This document shows, in pieces, positions 15,200 to 23,687 of a stretch of DNA of 64,000 nt. The position numbers and the translations under genes are program-made. The notes below the pieces were generated by a model. The model was not told the DNA's origin and did no database searches. It saw only the letters and a program-made list of their open reading frames with translations. The DNA is from Atopobiaceae bacterium (GTDB lineage: Bacteria > Actinomycetota > Coriobacteriia > Coriobacteriales > Atopobiaceae): NCBI GenBank assembly GCA_017510785.1, contig JAFWMH010000024.1:157020-221019 (forward strand), given 5' to 3'. Numbering within the stretch: the stretch's first letter is position 1; each line of letters opens with the position of its first letter.

Positions 15200-18100
15200 T
15201 GCCTGCAATCGACCTCTCACGGCTCAACGTTTCCCAGCGCGATGTGGTACTTCGACTCGACGAGCCGCTCTTTGTTGCCGCCGGCGCCGGATCGGGCAAA
15301 ACGTTTACCCTCACGGCGCGCCTTGTGCACGCGCTCTCCAAGGGCTCCGGGCCCAATGGCGAACGATACCTCAACTCGATTGACGAGGCGCTTGTTATAA
15401 CCTTTACGAAGGCAGCGGCGCTCGAGATAAAGGACCGCGTTCGAGGAACCCTACGTGCCGCAGGCGAAGACGATCCCTTCCTCCGCGAAGAGTCGCTGCG
15501 TGTAGACGGCGCGTGGATATCCACTATTCATGGCATGTGCTCGCGCATTCTCAAGCGTCATGGCATCGAGCTCGGCATCGACGCCAAGTTTGAAGTATGT
15601 GAGGGCAGCGTGGCCGAGGCGTTGTTGGCGCGCGCCCTCGACGAAGTGCTCACCGAGGCACAACAGGACGAGTCATTCGCAACACTGCTCGCATCATTTC
15701 CCTTGTGGGGGCAAGGCAGCGACAGCTCCATCGTTGGGATGATTCGCAAGCTAAGAAGCGAAGCGAACAAGTGCGCCCATAGCTACGATGACTTGGTTTG
15801 TCCACAAACAAACGAGACTCCCGCTAACATGATTCGCCTACGCAACAGTCTGGAGTCGCTCGCGGCGTTCAAACTCACCGCTAAACAAGCAGAGCAAATC
15901 AACAGCTCCCTGAATGCTGTGGCAACATGGTGCAACCTGCCACCATCGGAGCGAACGCTCGCGGCAGCTTGCAACGCACTCGACGCCGTGAGTATTCCCG
16001 GCATACGTAAAAAGGACATAGTGGACCTCAAAAACGAGGCAAAGGCGATGCTGCTGGAAGCCGTGCTTTGCGCACACTACGAGCGCGTGCAAACCCTAAC
16101 GCCCCAGCTTGTGGAGCTTGCCCGACGCGTCGACAAACGCTATGCGCAACTCAAGTTTGAGCACTCGTACCTCGATAACGACGACCTCATAGAGCTTGCG
16201 CTACGTGCCGTGGAAACCAACGCCCAAGTCGCACGCGACTACGAGGGTCGCTTCAAACTCGTGATGATTGATGAGTTCCAAGATACCGACGAAAAACAGC
16301 TACGCCTTATTTCCCTACTCGCTGGCAACGGCGCACGCCACCTTACCACCGTTGGCGATGCGCAACAATCCATATATCGCTTTAGGGGTGGCGACGTGGA
16401 AGTGTTTCGCGAGCGCGGCCGTCGACTTCCACCAGAGTCGCACGTGCAAATGGACGTGAACTATCGAAGCGACCACCATGTGCTTGCGCTAGTCGAGCGC
16501 GTGTGCGGCGACGCAGGCGTTTTGGACGATTTCCTTAAGCTTGCGGGCAATGCGGGACGCACGAGCAGCTACGTTGCCCGCACCGAGGAGGGCGCAACGC
16601 CCCCGCGCGCCTTCTTGGAAATCGCCACGGGAGGTACGGCCGACGTTGAGCGTGCAACGCTCGCCGCACAGCTTGCCGACCGCCTGGCTCAACTCGCCTC
16701 AGCCGGGCAACCCATCGGGAGTATGGCACTCTTGCTCGGAACAACTGGCAAAGTAAGCCTCTACCTCGATGCCTTGCGAGCGCGAGGTTTGCCTGCCGTC
16801 GTCACCGGCGGCTCGTCATTCGCGTCCACGCATGAGGTCGGAGTCATACAGGCGCTGCTGCATACCCTTGCCAACCCACGCGACACAGAGACGGGGCTCT
16901 TCCGTCTCCTCTCCAGCGACATGTTTCGACTCGATGCGGACGACTTCTGCCTCCTGGGCACACAAAAGCAAGACGTCCTCGACGAGCCATGCAAACGTCC
17001 CATCGAAGCTTGCTTCCTTACCGGCGACCTCACGTTGTACGGCAGCGCCACGCCATCGCGCCGACTCGTTGCCGCACACAACGTAATCCGACGCGCCTTT
17101 TCGCGTCTCGCCAATTGGGAGTTTGCCGACGTATGTTTGGCCGTAATCGAGGAAAGTGGCTGGCTTGCGCGTCTGGAGGCGGAAGGCCCCGACGGCCTTG
17201 CAATAGCAGCCAACGTGCTTGCCGCGGTACGCTACATCCGCGAGCTCACATCCAACCTTGGCCTTGGCGTGGCACGAACCGCCGATGAGTTCGACCAATG
17301 GCTTGCGGTGGCCAAGCTCACCCCCAAAAGTTTATCTGGCGACAAAATCAATGCGGTTCGCGTTATGACGATTCACGGATCGAAGGGTCTCCAATTTGGC
17401 GTTACTGCCGTTGCGGAATGCTGGTCCAAGCCAAAGAACCCCGGACGCCTTGCGATCGGCTCCGTTAAGGACCGTCGCGTAGTGTGTCTTGCGCCCAAAA
17501 CCGATTCGAAGCGATTCTCGGAGGCCCAGCGCGCCATAGAAGCCCCCACAGAGGCGCGAGCCAGCATGAGCGTTGCGGAGTGGGCCGCCTACATTAACGA
17601 CATGGAGTACCGCGCGAGTGCGGCCGAGAAGGCGCGTCTGCTTTACGTGGCACTCACGCGCGCAGAAGAGGCGCTTGTAGTGGGACTACCCGTAGCCTCG
17701 CAGGAACGCTATCGTTCGCCTTTGGCTCTTGCCATGCTCGGTGCGTTTGAGGAACTCGACACGCTCGCTCCCGGTGTATGTGAGGTTTCAATCGAGCCTG
17801 ACGCGGGCATCGAATGCGAATCCCGCGAGGATGACGGTGCTGGCAACACAACTATTGTTCGCCGACGCATGGAGGTACTCCCCGGAATTGCACGCATCGT
17901 CGAGCTGCAGCGGGGTGCCACCAAGGAAGACCCATGGCAAGCAGTTTCGGCACACTCACTCCCCGGTTTCGATGGCGAGCTACCCGAATCCATCTCGCTC
18001 ATCCCGTTGCTGGGAACACAGGCGGCGCACGGCATCAAGAGGGAGGACGGCCCCGAATCAACGTCGGTCACCAGCTCGTTTGACCTGTACGATACGCAAC

Positions 18101-18762
18101 GGCATGCCACAATGGCACATGCATGGGGCATGCGCGATGACGTATACAGCTACAGCTCCTTACGTGCGGAGGAACTTGCTCGAAAACGCGAGAAGGATGA
18201 GCAACCAAATGCCGCCTTCCTCGAAGCCCAGTACGAAGCCGAGGCGGAAGGTGCAGGTTATACCGGCGATTTCGACAAGGCAACTGCCTTGGGTTCGGCC
18301 TTCCATGCGCTTGCGGAAACCATGGTGCACACCAATGAAAATCACGAACCGGCACGACTTGAAGCACTTGCGCGAACGTGGAAGCTCTCGCAACGTCAAC
18401 GCACACGTTTGCAAGCAGCCATTGCATGCTGGGAGTCAAGCGATTTGCGCCGGGAAACACAACAGTATGCATGCCGCCGTGCGGAAGTTCCCTTTTTTAT
18501 TCCTGCACTCGATGCGATCCATGGCTCCTACGTAGAGGGTGCCATCGACCTCTTATGCACCGAGAGCAACGACTGCGCTGGCGATGCGCTTGTGGTGGAC
18601 TACAAAACCGGCGACCTCGACCTTTCGGAGGCTGAAGTGTACGAGCGCCACGAATCGCAGGCAAAGCTTTATGCCGACGTACTTCTTTCGCAGGGATTCG
18701 CGCACGTTACTTGCGCGTTCATTTGTGTTGAAACGGGCGTAGTAGTTCGCTGGACCTGGTAA
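15199..18762 (+). CDS. addA: AddA-type helicase-nuclease subunit
   Basis: 1187 residues from the ATG at 15199 that overlaps the addB stop; an earlier in-frame ATG at 15160 lies inside addB and is not preferred. It is the UvrD/Rep superfamily 1 motor: Walker A G-A-G-S-G-K-T at 29-35, Walker B in M-I-D-E-F-Q-D-T-D, motif IV/VI regions including A-L-T-R-A-E-E-A. The C-terminal nuclease domain shows E-G-A-I-D-L-L and V-V-D-Y-K-T-G-D, the D...DYK active site of AddA. The complex trims double-strand DNA ends to a Chi site and loads RecA. Both genes are plainly intact. Confidence 0.94.
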   Translation: MPAIDLSRLNVSQRDVVLRLDEPLFVAAGAGSGKTFTLTARLVHALSKGSGPNGERYLNSIDEALVITFTKAAALEIKDRVRGTLRAAGEDDPFLREESLRVDGAWISTIHGMCSRILKRHGIELGIDAKFEVCEGSVAEALLARALDEVLTEAQQDESFATLLASFPLWGQGSDSSIVGMIRKLRSEANKCAHSYDDLVCPQTNETPANMIRLRNSLESLAAFKLTAKQAEQINSSLNAVATWCNLPPSERTLAAACNALDAVSIPGIRKKDIVDLKNEAKAMLLEAVLCAHYERVQTLTPQLVELARRVDKRYAQLKFEHSYLDNDDLIELALRAVETNAQVARDYEGRFKLVMIDEFQDTDEKQLRLISLLAGNGARHLTTVGDAQQSIYRFRGGDVEVFRERGRRLPPESHVQMDVNYRSDHHVLALVERVCGDAGVLDDFLKLAGNAGRTSSYVARTEEGATPPRAFLEIATGGTADVERATLAAQLADRLAQLASAGQPIGSMALLLGTTGKVSLYLDALRARGLPAVVTGGSSFASTHEVGVIQALLHTLANPRDTETGLFRLLSSDMFRLDADDFCLLGTQKQDVLDEPCKRPIEACFLTGDLTLYGSATPSRRLVAAHNVIRRAFSRLANWEFADVCLAVIEESGWLARLEAEGPDGLAIAANVLAAVRYIRELTSNLGLGVARTADEFDQWLAVAKLTPKSLSGDKINAVRVMTIHGSKGLQFGVTAVAECWSKPKNPGRLAIGSVKDRRVVCLAPKTDSKRFSEAQRAIEAPTEARASMSVAEWAAYINDMEYRASAAEKARLLYVALTRAEEALVVGLPVASQERYRSPLALAMLGAFEELDTLAPGVCEVSIEPDAGIECESREDDGAGNTTIVRRRMEVLPGIARIVELQRGATKEDPWQAVSAHSLPGFDGELPESISLIPLLGTQAAHGIKREDGPESTSVTSSFDLYDTQRHATMAHAWGMRDDVYSYSSLRAEELARKREKDEQPNAAFLEAQYEAEAEGAGYTGDFDKATALGSAFHALAETMVHTNENHEPARLEALARTWKLSQRQRTRLQAAIACWESSDLRRETQQYACRRAEVPFFIPALDAIHGSYVEGAIDLLCTESNDCAGDALVVDYKTGDLDLSEAEVYERHESQAKLYADVLLSQGFAHVTCAFICVETGVVVRWTW

Positions 18763-18765
18763 AAC

Positions 18766-18809
18766 ATGCTCCCCGCCGCACGAACAACGACTCGTGCGGC
18801 GGGGAGCAT
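18766..18809. terminator. perfect 18-pair hairpin between convergent genes
   Basis: ATGCTCCCCGCCGCACGA (18766-18783) and its exact complement (18792-18809) flank an 8-base loop, 3 bases after the addA stop. Read on the minus strand the stem is followed by GTTTTA, so it may serve both addA and the convergent zinc-ribbon gene. Confidence 0.8.
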
Positions 18810-18846
18810 CCGTTTAGGTCGACTCGCTACTACGCGTATCCCTAGC

Positions 18847-19464
18847 TCACAATATAAATTTCGCTTGCCCGGAACTTTCCACCCCAAGTCCCGTCAATAA
18901 TGAAACCAAAGCAAGTATAAACAGTAGGACGAGAACGGATGCAACCGTAGCAATAATCGAACAAACAAGCCCAGCCATACTCAACGGCGTCTTAAAGCCA
19001 TGCTGACGAGCGACGCATGCGGTAACGATTCCCGCCACGCCAAACACGAGAGCAATAACCTCTACCCAAGGCGGAGCTCCAAACACCGGATGCAGGATGA
19101 TGGCACAAATCATGCCCAGGATTCCCAATGTTAGCGAAACGATGGCTAGCGGCTTGCCCGACCCGCTAGCAACAGACTGGCTTTGGCCAGAACCAGCTTG
19201 ACCATACATCTGTACGTTTTGTTGCATGGGAGCCTGTCGCATTTGCGGGGGTGCACCAGCTGGCTGATTGCGCTGGTACGGATTTGGACGCTGGTTTTGC
19301 CCCGCATACGGAGCTGCTTGCCGCGGCATTTGCTGTGGCCTCTGTTGATACGCTTGTTGCGGAACCCGCTGAGGTGCCCCAGCATTCGCCGCCACCTCTT
19401 TGCCACAAACTGGACAGAACCGCGCACCATTAGCAATCTGACGTCCACAATGTGGGCACTGCAT
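18847..19464 (-). CDS. zinc-ribbon membrane protein
   Basis: 205 residues from the ATG at 19464 (GAAGGGAGG upstream). It starts with a zinc ribbon of two C-x-x-C pairs (M-Q-C-P-H-C-G ... F-C-P-V-C-G), then about 80 residues of Gln/Pro-rich linker, then three hydrophobic helices at roughly 110-130, 140-160 and 170-195. The helical part resembles the DUF4190-type membrane domain (A-I-V-S-L-T-L-G-I-L-G, then G-x-x-C-S-I-I). The function is unknown; zinc-ribbon/linker/membrane proteins are common in Gram-positive anaerobes. A second protein of the same plan lies at 22663-23448 on the other side of the BspA-like gene. Confidence 0.8.
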   Translation of the reverse strand: MQCPHCGRQIANGARFCPVCGKEVAANAGAPQRVPQQAYQQRPQQMPRQAAPYAGQNQRPNPYQRNQPAGAPPQMRQAPMQQNVQMYGQAGSGQSQSVASGSGKPLAIVSLTLGILGMICAIILHPVFGAPPWVEVIALVFGVAGIVTACVARQHGFKTPLSMAGLVCSIIATVASVLVLLFILALVSLLTGLGVESSGQAKFIL

Positions 19465-19539
19465 GTTTGCCTCCCTTCGTCGTTTGTCATATGAAGTATA
19501 CAAGAATCCATCGCACACGTATTGCGTTAGCCCCAATAT

Positions 19540-19583
19540 AAAACTGCGGGCCAACGAGGAATGCTTTACCCCGTAGCCCGCAG
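19540..19583 (-). terminator. terminator of the BspA-like gene
   Basis: On the minus strand CTGCGGGC (19583-19576) pairs with GCCCGCAG (19551-19544), with further pairing inside, and is followed by TTTTAT. It lies 30 bases after the stop of the surface-protein gene. Confidence 0.8.
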
Positions 19584-19613
19584 CATTACGTACGAATTGT
19601 GGCAAACGCTACG

Positions 19614-22427
19614 CTACTTACGGCTTTTCTTCCTCAGGCCAGCTCCGGCAAACGTGAGACCCGAGATAAGTGCGGCAAAGATGCTCGCAACGGACGTCGC
19701 ATCACCTGTGGAGGGAGTGCTCGCACGCGATGCGGATGACGTACCCGAGCCACTCGTGCCCACGGAAGATCCGCCGCTACTCCTCGTGGTGCCACCACTC
19801 GTGCTGCCACCGCCGGAACCGTTATTCCCGCTACCGCCGTTGTCGTCACTCTTATCGTCGTCATCATCGTTGTTAGAATCGGAGTAACTCAGCGAGTAGA
19901 GCGAGAACTTGCTGCTCTTAAATGGAATGGTGGTTTCAGTGGTCTCGGCCAACACGTCGTTTGAGTATTCGGACGTGGTTTGGTCCACATGATGACGAGT
20001 AATTCTATAGGTGCGCGTCGTGTTTGCATCCTCGTCTTCTTTTACGTAGGAACTCGGCACCTCAAGCTCCAACTCGAGGTCAGTACCTTCCGTATCGTAA
20101 ATCGGTATATCAACTTTCGTTCCGTTATTATCTGCGGTTTCAACGTCGTTGTCGAACACCTTGTACAACGAAATGTCGTACACCTCGCACATACCGCCGT
20201 CGAGCACACTGCGCAGCTTGTCGAGGGCCTCCTTGTACGTAGCGTAGTTTTCGTTATCCTCGCCAACCACGTCCACCTTGAGGAACACATTGGCCTTCTC
20301 GCCGTTCTTTATACGCACCAACTCTTCGGTAGTAAAGAGTTTGCTCTTGATAGCGTCCTTGTTTTTCCACGTGATATTCGGGGCACTTTGGGACGCCGAA
20401 AGCACCGTAGCATTAATCCGCTCCTGCGCCTCTTCGTCCAAGTCCTCGCCCGATTCAGTACCCGACTCGGAAGCGGCAGTACCCTTCGTGTAGGTGTCGG
20501 CTATACCCATGCGGTTCTCGTTAATCTCGGCTGCGGTATACCACGTGCCATCAGCCTGCGAGAGCCAATCCTTGTGGCCATTGACTTCGTAGGACGGAAG
20601 CGTATCGATGGGATTGACCTTCGAGCCAAGCGACACTTCCTCAAGCGATTTGCAGCCCGAGAAGATGTACTTAATCTCGTTTTTAGTGGTATTGTCCTCT
20701 TTCTTTTGAACTGTTTTTGACGTGTCCCACTTCGAAAGATCGAGTTTTTTGAGTGCTGAGCAGCCCGCAAACACTCCGCCGAGATTAACTGCCTTCGATG
20801 TATCCCAGCTCGCAACGTCAAGTGTGGTAAGCGCCGCGCACTTATAGAACATCCATGCGAAGTAGGTGGCATTCGAAACATTCCACTTCGAAACGTCGAG
20901 TTCCGTGAGCGCAGAACAACCTTGGAACATAAATCCCATAGTCTCCGCCGCCTCGGTGCTCCAATCCTTCACGTCGAGGGCCTTAAGAGAAGAACAGTCC
21001 TCAAACATAAAATTGAAATCCTTGACCTTGGAGACGTTGAAGTTCGCTCCTGCCTTCTCGCCGATACTTTCCAGTGCGGAGCATTTCTGGAACATTGCGC
21101 GCGTTTTGTCAACGTTTGCCGTGTTCCACTCCGAGAGCTCGAGCTTCTTGAGCGCAGAGCACCCGCTAAAGAGTGACGTCATGTCCGTGACGTTCTGCGT
21201 ATCCCACTTCGCCACATCAAGTTGCTCGAGTAGCGCACAATCCTTGAAAAAATAGCTCATATCCGTGACGCTTGAGGTATTGAGATCCGCAACCTTAACG
21301 TCGGTAAGCTTCTCGCACTTGTCGAACATGGCCTCCATCGTAGTGACCTTCGCCGTGTTGAGCCCAGAGAGATCGGCAGACGTCAATGCAGAGCAGCCAT
21401 AGAAGAGATAGCTCATATCCGTGACGTTAGACGTGTCGAGTCCGACAAGCGTGACCGCCTCCAATGCAGGGCAGTCATAGAAAACATAGCTCATATCGGT
21501 AACGGCGGACATGTTAAGGCCGGAGAAGTCAACCAACTTCAGCGCCGTGCACCCGCTGAACATACTGCGAAGACTTGTGACGCCAGAGGTGTCGAGCCCA
21601 GTAAGCACTACCGATTCCAACGACGAGCACTTAAAAAAGAGATGATTCGCTTCCGTAACGGCGGATGTGTTGAGACCAGAGAGGTCTGCCGACTTCAGCG
21701 CCGTGCATCCACTGAACATGCTGCGCAAACTCGTCGTGTGCGACGTATCGAGTCCGGCGAAATCCACCGACTCAAGCTTCGTAAGATCCCTAAACATGTA
21801 GCCCAAGTACTCGGGCGCCACTACCTTGTTCTCGCCATCGGCCTCGAACTTAACTTGCGCAATGGACTCGGCGTACTCCTTCCAAGGAGAACGATTGCCC
21901 ACAGTGTTAACGCCTTCGCCCTGCTTGATGGTAAGCACACCTTGCTCGTCGAGCTCCCACGGACACGTGCCCCATGTGCCCGTCTTTACGCCAACTTGCG
22001 ATTGTTCGCCTTCAGCGTTGGGATTCTCTTCGCCATTCTTCTCTTCCCCAGAATCGGATCCGTTCTCGGAATTCGTTTCGTCCGAGCCATTCTCCGCGCC
22101 TTGGGGAACGGTGTCCTGCCCCTCCGCTTGGTTTTCGTCCTGCACCTGCGCGGCGGGCTCTTCGGGAGCATCTGCCCTTTCGCCCTCTTGCGTTTGGCTC
22201 TGAACATCGTCCGTCGCCTGCTCTTCCGCCGCCTGGCTCACGTCAGCACCAGCAGCATTGCCGTTCGCAGGAGTCTCCTCCGCCGCAGGCTGAGCAGTCG
22301 TCACATCCGTTCCCTCCGCAGGAATCGACTCGGCGAACACGGATGCCGGCACTCCCCCCAACGACATGGAAAGCGCAAGCGCAGCAGTAACAGCCATACG
22401 CGCGGTACCCGGATACGTGTACTTCAT
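19614..22427 (-). CDS. BspA-like surface protein with DUF285 leucine-rich repeats
   Basis: 937 residues. Residues 1-32 are a signal peptide ending A-S-V-F-A-E. Residues about 35-150 are a Glu/Gln/Ala-rich spacer. From about 190 to 600 there are at least 14 repeats of about 24 residues with the pattern L-D-T-S-x-V-T-D-M-S-Y-x-F-x-x-C-x-x-L, the DUF285/BspA type found in adhesins of oral and gut bacteria and in mycoplasmas. A beta-rich region follows (about 650-860), then a Ser/Gly linker. The C-terminus is S-T-P-S-T-G-D, a hydrophobic helix and K-K-S-R-K: the layout of a sortase signal, but with T-P-S-T-G in place of L-P-x-T-G. It is probably wall-anchored and adhesive. It stands alone with its own terminator. 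Confidence 0.87.
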   Translation of the reverse strand: MKYTYPGTARMAVTAALALSMSLGGVPASVFAESIPAEGTDVTTAQPAAEETPANGNAAGADVSQAAEEQATDDVQSQTQEGERADAPEEPAAQVQDENQAEGQDTVPQGAENGSDETNSENGSDSGEEKNGEENPNAEGEQSQVGVKTGTWGTCPWELDEQGVLTIKQGEGVNTVGNRSPWKEYAESIAQVKFEADGENKVVAPEYLGYMFRDLTKLESVDFAGLDTSHTTSLRSMFSGCTALKSADLSGLNTSAVTEANHLFFKCSSLESVVLTGLDTSGVTSLRSMFSGCTALKLVDFSGLNMSAVTDMSYVFYDCPALEAVTLVGLDTSNVTDMSYLFYGCSALTSADLSGLNTAKVTTMEAMFDKCEKLTDVKVADLNTSSVTDMSYFFKDCALLEQLDVAKWDTQNVTDMTSLFSGCSALKKLELSEWNTANVDKTRAMFQKCSALESIGEKAGANFNVSKVKDFNFMFEDCSSLKALDVKDWSTEAAETMGFMFQGCSALTELDVSKWNVSNATYFAWMFYKCAALTTLDVASWDTSKAVNLGGVFAGCSALKKLDLSKWDTSKTVQKKEDNTTKNEIKYIFSGCKSLEEVSLGSKVNPIDTLPSYEVNGHKDWLSQADGTWYTAAEINENRMGIADTYTKGTAASESGTESGEDLDEEAQERINATVLSASQSAPNITWKNKDAIKSKLFTTEELVRIKNGEKANVFLKVDVVGEDNENYATYKEALDKLRSVLDGGMCEVYDISLYKVFDNDVETADNNGTKVDIPIYDTEGTDLELELEVPSSYVKEDEDANTTRTYRITRHHVDQTTSEYSNDVLAETTETTIPFKSSKFSLYSLSYSDSNNDDDDDKSDDNGGSGNNGSGGGSTSGGTTRSSGGSSVGTSGSGTSSASRASTPSTGDATSVASIFAALISGLTFAGAGLRKKSRK

Positions 22428-22662
22428 GAGCTCGTCCCCTCAATTCGCGTACGTTTAGAGTCATATGCATCTATGATAGCGGATTTCTTGCGCAACCAAG
22501 TCCATTTTGGACTATATGACAAAAGCATTCTCGCGAGCATTCAGCATCGTTCACGGTAATCGTTGTTACCGCACAGACGTAAATCTTAAGCTGCGGCAAC
22601 CAAAGCAGCGAGGCAACGGTTACGATGGAGGCGAATGCTCTTTTCGCGTGGAAAGGAAGGCC

Positions 22663-23448
22663 ATGCATTGCCCATATTGCGGTTCGATTACTTCCGATGC
22701 CGCACGCTTTTGTCCCGCGTGTGGCGCTAACATCGGTGCGGAGTTAAACGCCGTACCCGAAGCAAATACCTTGCCAAGAGGCCAGGTCGCTCCCCCCGAG
22801 CCGAGTTGGCAGCAGCAGCCCGAGCAGGATTGGATGCCACAACCCGAGCCCGACCCATATCGCATGCCTCACGAGGACAGCCCCAGTGCGAATGCTCCCG
22901 TTACGGTTGCCCCCCAAACCGGCATGCCCCCTGTTAATCAGCCAGTCGCAAACGTCGAACCCAGCGCCGCACACAAACCTCGTTTGCGCTCGTTGCACAA
23001 CGAAGGACTTGCCCGTGCCGCCAGCGAAGGCCTCGGCATGAAGTTTTACAGTTTTCTGGCCACGCCAGGCCTCTTCCTGAGTGCGGCACTCTACGTTATC
23101 AGCGGCATAATTAATCTCATTACCGCCTTTGCTTTATCCACCATACCTGCCGCAGAGTCCACAACCACGCTCGCATTCATGCTTGACGGAACCCTGCTCA
23201 TCATTCTTGGCGGACTTCGTGTGTACGAGCGATTCCTCCTGTGGCGCTTCAGCAGGAAGGCCATGCTCATGTATACCATCATCGCAATCTCGAGCATTGT
23301 GCTAGGACTCTGTTTTAGCGTCTTCACCATGAGCCTCATCGGCAAGCTGGACATACCTACCGTCATCCGCGAAGCTGGCCTGGGAATCGCGGCTCTCATA
23401 ATTATTTTTGCCTATTTCGGAAAGCGCAGGCATTTGTTCGTGAACTAG
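22663..23448 (+). CDS. zinc-ribbon membrane protein
   Basis: 261 residues from the ATG at 22663 (GAAAGGAAGG upstream); the open frame extends up to 22507 but without a site or zinc-ribbon start. M-H-C-P-Y-C-G...F-C-P-A-C-G is a zinc ribbon closely like that of the 18847-19464 gene. Then comes a Pro/Gln-rich linker (residues 30-115) and four hydrophobic helices (about 130-155, 165-185, 200-222, 230-250). No family is recognised for the membrane part. It is divergent from the BspA-like gene; the 235-base gap (22428-22662) should hold both promoters, with a possible minus-strand -10 TATCAT at 22473-22478. Confidence 0.78.
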   Translation: MHCPYCGSITSDAARFCPACGANIGAELNAVPEANTLPRGQVAPPEPSWQQQPEQDWMPQPEPDPYRMPHEDSPSANAPVTVAPQTGMPPVNQPVANVEPSAAHKPRLRSLHNEGLARAASEGLGMKFYSFLATPGLFLSAALYVISGIINLITAFALSTIPAAESTTTLAFMLDGTLLIILGGLRVYERFLLWRFSRKAMLMYTIIAISSIVLGLCFSVFTMSLIGKLDIPTVIREAGLGIAALIIIFAYFGKRRHLFVN

Positions 23449-23512
23449 CGGGCAGAGGACAAACACAACGTATTGAGGACCGCCTTCCCACACTCTCCTA
23501 CCTAAAGAATCG

Positions 23513-23599
23513 TCAAACCGAAAAGTGGCCCGGAGGAGCAGCCGCGCGCAGTTCCGCAGCGAAGCGAGGACTGTTTGAGCACGGCGCCCTCCGGGCCAC
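23513..23599 (-). repeat. copy 1 of a structured intergenic element; terminator-like on the minus strand
   Basis: GTGGCCCGGAGG and CCTCCGGGCCAC form a 12-pair outer stem; inside, CAGTTCC and GGACTG pair as a second hairpin. Read on the minus strand, the direction of cluster A, the stem is followed by TTTTCGGTTTGA, so it can end transcription after the 545-residue protein gene 90 bases upstream. A closely related copy lies at 51949-52033. The conserved core extends well beyond the stem, so it is more than a generic terminator. Confidence 0.75.
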
Positions 23600-23631
23600 T
23601 GACAGGGCATTTGGCTCATCTTTAGGGGCAG

Positions 23632-23660
23632 GCGCCGGAGGGATTTGCGCCCTCCGGGCA
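23632..23660. terminator. second hairpin between convergent genes
   Basis: GCGCCGGAGGG and GCCCTCCGGGC around a six-base loop form an 11-pair stem with one mismatch, 28 bases beyond the stop of the minus-strand gene at 23688. There is no T-run, so it may be an mRNA-end stabiliser. Confidence 0.5.
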
Positions 23661-23687
23661 AACTTCGGAATGGGTTACAGTTATCCC

